A stretch of 64,000 nucleotides of DNA from Alkaliphilus peptidifermentans DSM 18978 (GTDB taxonomy: Bacteria; Bacillota; Clostridia; Peptostreptococcales; Natronincolaceae). The position numbers were made by a program, and so were the translations under genes. This document shows positions 58,090 through 64,000 of the stretch, one piece after another (position 1 is the first letter of the stretch; each line of letters starts with the position of its first letter). The stretch spans positions 1-64,000 of the forward strand of contig NZ_FMUS01000014.1 in assembly GCF_900101495.1 (NCBI RefSeq). Direction: 5' to 3'. The notes under the pieces are model-generated. The model saw only the letters and a program-made list of their open reading frames with translations. It was not told where the DNA came from and did no database searches.

Positions 58090-58144
58090 GTTCTCCCTCC
58101 ATTCTCTATAGTATACTCATCCTTAATTTTTCTTTTTTAGATTT

Positions 58145-58285
58145 TTATCATTCAACATTCTACATTTAACAATTTCTTAACTTTTAACTCTTTAGGTTGT
58201 TTTTCATTTTCAATTTTGCATTTTCAATTTTCAATTTTGTTTTAACTCTCAACTCTCAACTCTCAACTATCAACTATCACTTGGT
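58145..58285. repeat. Heptad-repeat tract (CoA-transferase upstream gap)
   Basis: ATTCAAC/ATTCTAC units, several near-identical TTTCAATTTT stretches and TCAACTC units of 7 bp, without the GAAATTT core. Confidence 0.55.
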
Positions 58286-58292
58286 TGAGGTT

Positions 58293-59183
58293 TTATCTCC
58301 TATATGGTATTCTTTTAGCAGGCTCGAAGCTGCTCTTCCCTTCCATAAGAATATCACCATACACCTTTACATTTCTATCCTCTAGATGGTCAAATATCAT
58401 AGGAGATTTTGTACCATAACTAACATGTTTGATTGGATTACTATCTAGCTTCGCAGCTATAATCTCTTCTGTTCCTCTTGCCAAAGCAATTGTTTGACCT
58501 ATAGGATTTATAATCATACTATGTCCGAAAAAATAGTTTTTGGCAGCGTCAGGCCCAATTGAATTGGCTCCTAGAAGATATACATGGTTGTCATATGCTC
58601 TAGCCTTGTTTACAAACTCCCAAATTTCAAAGCTCCTAAGTAAAGCAGAGGGCCGGGTGATAATCTCTGCTCCCTTTAGGGCAAGCACCCTAACCAATTC
58701 AGGGAAATCACCATCATAGCAGATTACCATCCCAATTTTACCTAGCTTAGTTTCAACCACCACCACTTCATTACCAGGGGTAGTCCAACCTCCACCCTCT
58801 AACCTTTCAGTAGGAAAAGGATGGGTTTTTCTATAATTACCCAGTATCTCTCCCTTATCATCGATTAAAATTGAACTATTATATATTATTCCCTTCTCAG
58901 GTCCCCTTTCATAAAGAGGAAAAACAACATGAACCCCTAGTTGGCCAGCAAGCTTTTGTATTTTTTCTGTATGCTTTCCTGGGATTGGCTCAAGTAAACT
59001 ATAAAATTCATCCGGGGTCATTCCAGGAGTAAATCCTGTAGTAATGGATTCTGGAAACAATACCAGCTCTGCATCATAATCCTTGACAGCTCGTTCTAAC
59101 CAATGGCAGCATTTATCGATATTATTATTAATATCGTTAGGTTCTACTGCAATTTGAACACAGGCAGCTATATGGTCTTTCAT
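58293..59183 (-). CDS. Nitrilase-family carbon-nitrogen hydrolase
   Basis: A 296-residue CN-hydrolase. The Glu-Lys-Cys triad is visible as LFPESITTGF, GNYRKTHPFPTERL and MVICYDGDFPELVR. Members are amidases or carbamoyl-amine hydrolases (N-carbamoylputrescine and beta-ureidopropionate types). The start is placed at 59183 (MKDHIAACVQIA) behind GGAGG; the frame to 59231 lies inside a terminator stem. Hydrolysis of a ureido or carbamoyl compound fits the locus. Confidence 0.88.
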   Translation of the reverse strand: MKDHIAACVQIAVEPNDINNNIDKCCHWLERAVKDYDAELVLFPESITTGFTPGMTPDEFYSLLEPIPGKHTEKIQKLAGQLGVHVVFPLYERGPEKGIIYNSSILIDDKGEILGNYRKTHPFPTERLEGGGWTTPGNEVVVVETKLGKIGMVICYDGDFPELVRVLALKGAEIITRPSALLRSFEIWEFVNKARAYDNHVYLLGANSIGPDAAKNYFFGHSMIINPIGQTIALARGTEEIIAAKLDSNPIKHVSYGTKSPMIFDHLEDRNVKVYGDILMEGKSSFEPAKRIPYRR

Positions 59184-59198
59184 TTTCATACCTCCTAA

Positions 59199-59229
59199 AA
59201 TAATTGCCCACCCTTTTGGGCAGGCAATC
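59199..59229 (-). terminator. Hairpin between cyclase and amidase genes
   Basis: ATTGCCTGCCC pairs with GGGTGGGCAAT around AAAA, followed by TATTTT on the minus strand. It could be a partial terminator inside the cluster. Confidence 0.65.
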
Positions 59230-59234
59230 AATAT

Positions 59235-60026
59235 CTATTCTTTGTCAAAGGCAACAATTCTAGAAATACTAGATTCTCCTCCAACAAACTTCCATGGGAA
59301 GCATCCAATAACAAGGCGCTTATTAAGGACCTTATTGATTTCTCCTCCAACATTTTCAGCATGAATTATTTCATGAGGCTTAGGAAATACATGAACATGC
59401 ATTGCTTGATATGTATTTGGCCATTTATATATTTCATTTAAGCCTTTTCCATACTTTTTCTTCATATACTCGTCAGCCATTTGTGCTTCAAGTGGCTCCC
59501 AGTCACGGATTTTTGTATTCATTGGATGATCAGCAGATCCACAGTCAACTCCAATCCATTTTATTTCCATTTCCTTAACCCAGTCTACAAAATCCATAGA
59601 TGGCCCTGGGTGTCTTAACATATATCTTCTCTCATCTGCTTCTGGTTGATCCCATCCATATTTATGATACCCTGTATTAATTATGAGAATATCACCCTTC
59701 TTAACTTCAACCCTATCTGTTATATCCTTTGGTGTGTAAATACCATAGTCTTCTGCTATATCTGATAAATCAACTACGACACCAGGTCCAACTAATTTTT
59801 CTAGAGGTAAAGATGCAATATCTCTTCCTGCAGTATCAAAATGCAGTGGTCCATCTAGATGAGTACCCACATGATTTGATGTTGTTATTAGCTGTCCGTT
59901 GGCACCATTGGGTGATAGTCTTTTAAAAAACTTAATTTGTAATGGCTCATAGGTAGGCCACGGTGGTGTTAAATGACTTAAATTTTGAGTTAAGTCGTAC
60001 ATTTTCATATTGTTCCAAAATTCCAT
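59235..60026 (-). CDS. Cyclase family hydrolase (kynurenine formamidase-like)
   Basis: A 263-residue metal-dependent amidase of the cyclase family. The metal motif HVGTHLDGPLHF is intact, with VDLSDIAEDYGIY and HAENVGGEINKVLNKRL. Members open cyclic or formyl amides. Substrate unknown; an imide or hydantoin-like intermediate of purine/pyrimidine breakdown is possible. GGGAGGATGTATT precedes the ATG. Confidence 0.87.
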   Translation of the reverse strand: MEFWNNMKMYDLTQNLSHLTPPWPTYEPLQIKFFKRLSPNGANGQLITTSNHVGTHLDGPLHFDTAGRDIASLPLEKLVGPGVVVDLSDIAEDYGIYTPKDITDRVEVKKGDILIINTGYHKYGWDQPEADERRYMLRHPGPSMDFVDWVKEMEIKWIGVDCGSADHPMNTKIRDWEPLEAQMADEYMKKKYGKGLNEIYKWPNTYQAMHVHVFPKPHEIIHAENVGGEINKVLNKRLVIGCFPWKFVGGESSISRIVAFDKE

Positions 60027-60056
60027 AATACATCCTCCCTTATTTAAATAATATTA

Positions 60057-60198
60057 AAAGTTTAGAGTTTAGAGTTTAGAGTTAAGAGTTTAATAAAAAT
60101 TTCATGAAGAAATTTAAACATTCGACATTCAACATTCACTCTTCATTCTTCACTCTTCACTCTTCACTCTTCACTCCTCATTCTTCACTGTTTACTGT
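60057..60198. repeat. Heptad-repeat element with palindromic core
   Basis: TTAGAGT units, then AAATTTC (60097-60103) facing GAAATTT (60109-60115), then CACTCTT units of 7 bp up to the stop of the next gene. The outer arms are complementary. Confidence 0.7.
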
Positions 60199-61464
60199 TT
60201 ACTCAACTAGTCCTTCTTCTGTTAATGCATCAACAAATGCCTCTAAAGCATCTTCAAAGCACTTCATAGGTGGTCTAACCAAGCCAGCACCAACTTGCCC
60301 TACTCCAGGCTCCTTATGGGCTATTCCTGTATTAATAATTGGAAGAATTCCTGTCTCCACAACCTTCATAATATTAATCCCTGTAGCAGTTCCCTTAAAA
60401 TTTAAAACTGGTATTTTATATGTGTTGTTTTCCGCCTCTGTAATCTCGTACATGAGCTTTGAGTAATTTATTGCATCTTGTGGATTACCTCCAACGAATT
60501 GAACAATAGCCTGAGCAGCAGCCATGGCAAATCCGCCAATACCAGTTGTTTCTGTAATTACACTATCTCCAATGTCTGGATTAGCATCTTCAGCAGTAAA
60601 TCCTGGAAACAGTAGTCCATCAACTATCTCAGCTGGTGCAGTAAACCAACGATCCCCTAAACCACTTACTCTAATACCAAATTCTGTTCCATTTCTAGAC
60701 ATAGCACAGACAATTGTACTATATTTAATTCCCATAGCAGGATCAAGAGAAGATTTACAGGCTGGCATAGTTAAATTCAAGAAAAAATGATCATTGCTAT
60801 TCATAAAGTTTAAAACCTCAATTTTTTCTTGGTTACTAAAGGAGGTGTTAATAATATGGGCTGCAAGCTCTCGTATTAACAAAGAGGTACCAGCTTTATT
60901 TCGATTATGTCCCTCGTCTCCCATCATGATCACTTGAGCAATCATAGATTTTAAATTAATTGGACCAGCCAAGCCTATAGCTTCCTTTAAAACTGGCGCA
61001 AGGATTGTTTCCATCCACTTAAGCCGTTTAATTACATCTTCACTGTAGGCACCATAGCGCAGAACTTTACCAAGTCCTTCATTCAATGTACAAAAGGCAT
61101 AGTTCCCAAAGGTTTTATTCTCCACTATAAAAACAGGCATTGAGGCTGTTACAACTCCAGCCATAGGTCCAACGGCATTATGGTGATGACATGGATCAAA
61201 CTGTATTTCACCAGATTCTACTAAAGCAATTGCATCTACTTCATTTTCTGCTAACCCTTCATATATTAGACCTCCTATAACTGCTCCCTTCAATGGTCCA
61301 CTCATATTCTCCCAAGTAATGGGGGGACCAGCATGTAGAATAGTCTTTGATGTCATACCAGGAATTACATCACCAGCTACTCCTATTCCCACCAGGGTAG
61401 GTTGAGCGCTAAGGATACGTTTCATGGTCTCTTCATTTGCTTTTTTTATTAAATCCTGAACCAT
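60199..61464 (-). CDS. DUF1116 protein, AllG (YlbE)-like
   Basis: A 421-residue DUF1116 protein, the family of E. coli YlbE/AllG (419 residues). Marks: VGIGVAGDVIPGMTSKTILH, CHHHNAVGPMAGVVTASMPV and GNYAFCTLNEGLGKVLRYGA. In E. coli AllF-AllG-AllH together act as an oxamate carbamoyltransferase in allantoin breakdown. The same three families occur here, so a carbamoyl-transfer role is likely. GGAGTG precedes the ATG. Confidence 0.85.
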   Translation of the reverse strand: MVQDLIKKANEETMKRILSAQPTLVGIGVAGDVIPGMTSKTILHAGPPITWENMSGPLKGAVIGGLIYEGLAENEVDAIALVESGEIQFDPCHHHNAVGPMAGVVTASMPVFIVENKTFGNYAFCTLNEGLGKVLRYGAYSEDVIKRLKWMETILAPVLKEAIGLAGPINLKSMIAQVIMMGDEGHNRNKAGTSLLIRELAAHIINTSFSNQEKIEVLNFMNSNDHFFLNLTMPACKSSLDPAMGIKYSTIVCAMSRNGTEFGIRVSGLGDRWFTAPAEIVDGLLFPGFTAEDANPDIGDSVITETTGIGGFAMAAAQAIVQFVGGNPQDAINYSKLMYEITEAENNTYKIPVLNFKGTATGINIMKVVETGILPIINTGIAHKEPGVGQVGAGLVRPPMKCFEDALEAFVDALTEEGLVE

Positions 61465-61492
61465 TCAATCACTCCTTTTAATATACTTTAAA

Positions 61493-61672
61493 GATTAAGC
61501 TAATTAATAATTAATAATGAATAATTAGTAATGAGTAATTATGGCAGAAATTTGTAGCCAAATTTCTTATTATATCTTTTTTTCTCGATTTATCTTTGTT
61601 TTTCATTACTCATTTCACATTGCTATTTCTAATTGATCTTTCATTACTCATTGGTTTTACATTCCTCATTGA
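61493..61672. repeat. Heptad-repeat element with GAAATTT core (fdrA-side gap)
   Basis: TAATTAA/TAATGAG-type units, then GAAATTT (61547-61553) and AAATTTC (61560-61566), then degenerate CATTACT units. Confidence 0.6.
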
Positions 61673-61674
61673 TT

Positions 61675-61845
61675 TCATTTTAGCTTTGAAAGCAACGCTA
61701 TCATTTTTTTATTACCCCCAGCAGGAGGCCTCCAATCCACGTGTACTACCTTAACCTTCTGATTTTTTAGATCTTCAGCAAAGGATCTTAATCCAATATT
61801 AGCAACTTTTAATTCAGTTTTAAATAAATCATTAATCTTGGACAT
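61675..61845 (-). CDS. 56-residue protein between the FdrA-like and DUF1116 genes
   Basis: Its ATG is one base after the fdrA stop (TAA-T-ATG), so it is translationally coupled to fdrA. The product (MSKINDLFKTELKVANIGLR, then VVHVDWRPPAGGNKKMIALL) is protein-like and ends in KLK. The last 30 residues recall the ends of DUF1116-linked polypeptides; I do not know a family for it. A small subunit of the FdrA complex is my guess. Confidence 0.65.
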   Translation of the reverse strand: MSKINDLFKTELKVANIGLRSFAEDLKNQKVKVVHVDWRPPAGGNKKMIALLSKLK

Positions 61846-61846
61846 A

Positions 61847-63400
61847 TTATTCCCTGCCTTTCCTATGATACATAATCAAATCTGCTGCCAGTCCAACTGC
61901 ACGAGCATTTGACGCCATTACCACAACTCCAGCTTCCATAAGCTTTCTTTCTTGTTCTTTGAGATTTTGAGGATCTGCTTCAGTACCACTGACAGAAGCA
62001 ATATAAACAGCCTCATATCCTTTTTGCCTCATAATTTCTCGTGCTTTTTCTATTGAAGCTATCATTTCTCCTGCTGGATCATGATGTGAACCATAACCAA
62101 GAACAAAGTCCATTAAATATACTGCAACTTCTGTATCCTCTGCCTCTTTAATAAGCCTTTCCTGTCTGGTGGCTGGGTCGATCATAGGATGTGCCCTGCC
62201 AACAGTGAAGGTATCATCACCCAAGTCAATACATGAATTTTCTTTGCTTTCAATAGGATCCATTAGTTTCAAATGTGGTTTTAATGGAATATTGGAATAG
62301 ATATCACCAATAGTTTTTGAAAGCATTATCATTGCTTCGTCACATAAAGTACCACCAGTATAAAGTCCTCGTATATATTTCTGATCTTTATTGAGATTTT
62401 TAGCAAGCATCTTTATTAATGAATCTCTTCCTTCCTCAATAATTTCAGGGGTTTTCATTTTAATATTTGTTAATTGAACAGCCTTAATTGCTGCATCTTC
62501 AAGTGTTAAAGCTGGCACACCACCATATTTTTCTATTACTTCAATATCTCCTCCAATAAAAATAACTACAAAGGGTTTACCGGAGTCTTTAGCAGTCTTA
62601 AGTACCTTTTCTGCTATTTCTGGTGCTGGTGGCTTTGAAATCAAAAGAACTACCTCTGTCTTTTCATCCTGTTCTAGAGCCTTTATTCCTTCAATCATCA
62701 TAATTCCACCGATATCTAAGCTTAAATCTCTACCTCCAGTACCAATAGCCTGTGATACTCCACCACCAAATTTATCTATTAATACACTTGCCTCTTGTAT
62801 ACCTGTCCCCGAGGCCCCAACAATACCAATACTTCCTTTTTTAACAACATTTGCAAAGGCTAGAGGTACTTGATTAATTATGGCAGTACCACAATCTGGC
62901 CCCATCATCAATAAACCTTTTTCCTTTGCAATCTCCTTTAAAGTCTTTTCATCTTTTACACTTACATTATCACTAAATAGTAAAACATGTAGATTATTAT
63001 CAAGAGCTTTTTTAGTCTCAGCAAAGGCATATTGGCCTGGCACTGAAATAATTGCAATGTTTAAATCAGGAACATTTTTTAATGTAGATTCTAATGTTGC
63101 CGGAGAATACTCTTCAGTTTCATCATCCTTTTTGCTTAATAATTCCTCCAGCTTTTTTAATAGTATTTCAAATAGCTCCTCATTAGTACATTTTACAGTT
63201 ACAAAGAAATCATTGACGGTTAAACCTTCTATTGTTTCATTTGAAAGCCCCAAATTTCGAGCCAGTTCCTTATTAAGATCCGTTGCCATTCCCACAAGAA
63301 CCTCTTCAACACCTTCTAAGCTCTTTAATTCTTTGCTTATTCGCATTAGAGTAACAGAATCGTAGTAGGTATTTTTTTGTGTTTTTATTTTAATATTCAT
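61847..63400 (-). CDS. fdrA: FdrA (AllF)-like protein
   Basis: A 517-residue FdrA-family protein, related to succinyl-CoA synthetase alpha chains. Marks: MGPDCGTAIINQVPLAFANV, GSIGIVGASGTGIQEASVLI, ISKPPAPEIAEKVLKT and GGTLCDEAMIMLSKT. In E. coli AllF is the largest partner of the oxamate carbamoyltransferase group. The start at 63400 follows AGGGGTG, in an 11-base overlap with the next gene upstream. Confidence 0.88.
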   Translation of the reverse strand: MNIKIKTQKNTYYDSVTLMRISKELKSLEGVEEVLVGMATDLNKELARNLGLSNETIEGLTVNDFFVTVKCTNEELFEILLKKLEELLSKKDDETEEYSPATLESTLKNVPDLNIAIISVPGQYAFAETKKALDNNLHVLLFSDNVSVKDEKTLKEIAKEKGLLMMGPDCGTAIINQVPLAFANVVKKGSIGIVGASGTGIQEASVLIDKFGGGVSQAIGTGGRDLSLDIGGIMMIEGIKALEQDEKTEVVLLISKPPAPEIAEKVLKTAKDSGKPFVVIFIGGDIEVIEKYGGVPALTLEDAAIKAVQLTNIKMKTPEIIEEGRDSLIKMLAKNLNKDQKYIRGLYTGGTLCDEAMIMLSKTIGDIYSNIPLKPHLKLMDPIESKENSCIDLGDDTFTVGRAHPMIDPATRQERLIKEAEDTEVAVYLMDFVLGYGSHHDPAGEMIASIEKAREIMRQKGYEAVYIASVSGTEADPQNLKEQERKLMEAGVVVMASNARAVGLAADLIMYHRKGRE

Positions 63401-64000
63401 TAAAAGCACCCCTACCTCTCCATAATTCATTGCTTAACAGACAGCCTATATATATTCCTGCAGCTAGATCTGTGCCGGAGGTTTCGCCATTATTGATTAC
63501 TGATTTTAGTGGGTTATTTAAATCCTCTGGCTTACTGACAGAAAACAAACTAATCATCAGTTGTTTTACATTTTCTGAAACCTCACCATTGGAAGCAAAG
63601 GTAAGCATTTCTGCACTAATTTTAGTAGTCCTGAATTCTACTCCCTCAACAAGACTTTCAGCAATTTTGTAGATTTTCTCCACATTTTCAGCCAAATAAA
63701 TTGTACAGTAAACCATTGCAATTATTAGACCTGTTAAAAAGTCGTCGGCAGAAGGTGTTAGCCCTGGCCCAAATCCCACAATTTCCTTTGCTGCCTTTCG
63801 AGCTCCTTCTGTGTTATTATTTATTATTGAATCCAATAGCTTTAGCATTCGCCTTTCTATGAAATAGCAATAATGATTATATAGGATTTCATCATTGTTA
63901 GATCGATTGGTTAGCTGCTTTTCCAGTTTGGCAAATATTGGTGCGATTCCGTTGAAATTCCCTTCTGAAACCAATGCCTCCCTAAAAAGCTCTAGCTTTT
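63390..64000 (-). CDS. DUF2877 protein, AllH (YlbF)-like, partial
   Basis: The minus frame is open to the window edge (its first seen residues are KLELFREALVSEGNFNGIAP), so the 5' part is missing. Family mark: IVGFGPGLTPSADDFLTGLI, the conserved DUF2877 motif, and SGTDLAAGIYIGCLLSNE near the C-terminus. With FdrA and DUF1116 it completes the AllF-G-H set. Confidence 0.83.
   Translation of the reverse strand, partial: KLELFREALVSEGNFNGIAPIFAKLEKQLTNRSNNDEILYNHYCYFIERRMLKLLDSIINNNTEGARKAAKEIVGFGPGLTPSADDFLTGLIIAMVYCTIYLAENVEKIYKIAESLVEGVEFRTTKISAEMLTFASNGEVSENVKQLMISLFSVSKPEDLNNPLKSVINNGETSGTDLAAGIYIGCLLSNELWRGRGAFNEY

Overview
The window looks like a chromosome segment of an AT-rich, spore-forming, anaerobic Clostridia member, most like the Alkaliphilus/Natronincola kind. 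Evidence: a selenocysteine-containing glycine reductase subunit (GrdA), selenium-linked YqeB, spore genes (YpeB, CotF-like coat proteins), guanine riboswitches, a CIRCE-controlled groESL operon, and GTG/TTG starts behind strong GGAGG sites. The genus is inference; no rRNA or tRNA gene was seen.

Layout. 0-2.6 kb: end of a glycine reductase operon (trxA-grdA-grdC, minus strand) facing a divergent TetR gene across a palindrome. 2.6-9.2 kb: a PHP phosphatase, five tiny paralogous hydrophobic proteins with sigma-K-like promoters, aspartokinase, a TrpR-like regulator, a Rossmann-MCP fusion and a membrane metallophosphoesterase. 9.4-22.9 kb: a complete de novo purine set, pbuG-purK-E-C-S-Q-L-F-M-N-H-D, read leftward from a leader that carries a guanine riboswitch followed by a ykkC-type (PRPP-class) riboswitch. 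23.1-32.2 kb: a compact nine-gene operon (UbiA, old yellow enzyme, ACP, alpha-oxoamine synthase, DAG/sphingosine-kinase-like lipid kinase, ThiL-like protein, ketosynthase, SDR/epimerase, radical SAM) that I cannot match to a known product. It is the best candidate for an undescribed system and may make an amino-alcohol (sphingoid-like) or prenylated lipid. 32.5-36 kb: guaA and guaB, the latter behind a second guanine riboswitch.

36-49 kb: accessory genes (thioesterase, zinc ribbon, Fe-S aldo/keto reductase, two coat proteins, a TetR/hydrolase pair, AraC/GyrI paralogs, a cystathionine lyase with an amino-acid ABC importer) mixed with debris: a decayed IS3-type transposase end, an SOS box in front of a broken LexA-like gene, and a long 7-bp tandem array. 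49-56 kb: groESL, a DUF554 membrane protein, an OGG-type glycosylase, YpeB and malic enzyme. 56-64 kb: a catabolic cluster (YqeB, class III CoA-transferase, nitrilase-family amidase, cyclase, and AllG/AllF/AllH-like proteins of oxamate/allantoin breakdown with an extra 56-residue protein).

Purine synthesis (pur, guaAB), purine sensing (three riboswitches) and probable purine/ureide breakdown (All-like set, YqeB) share the window, suggesting heavy purine traffic. A second layer is a dispersed family of intergenic elements built from 7-bp repeats, some folding around a GAAATTT/AAATTTC core.
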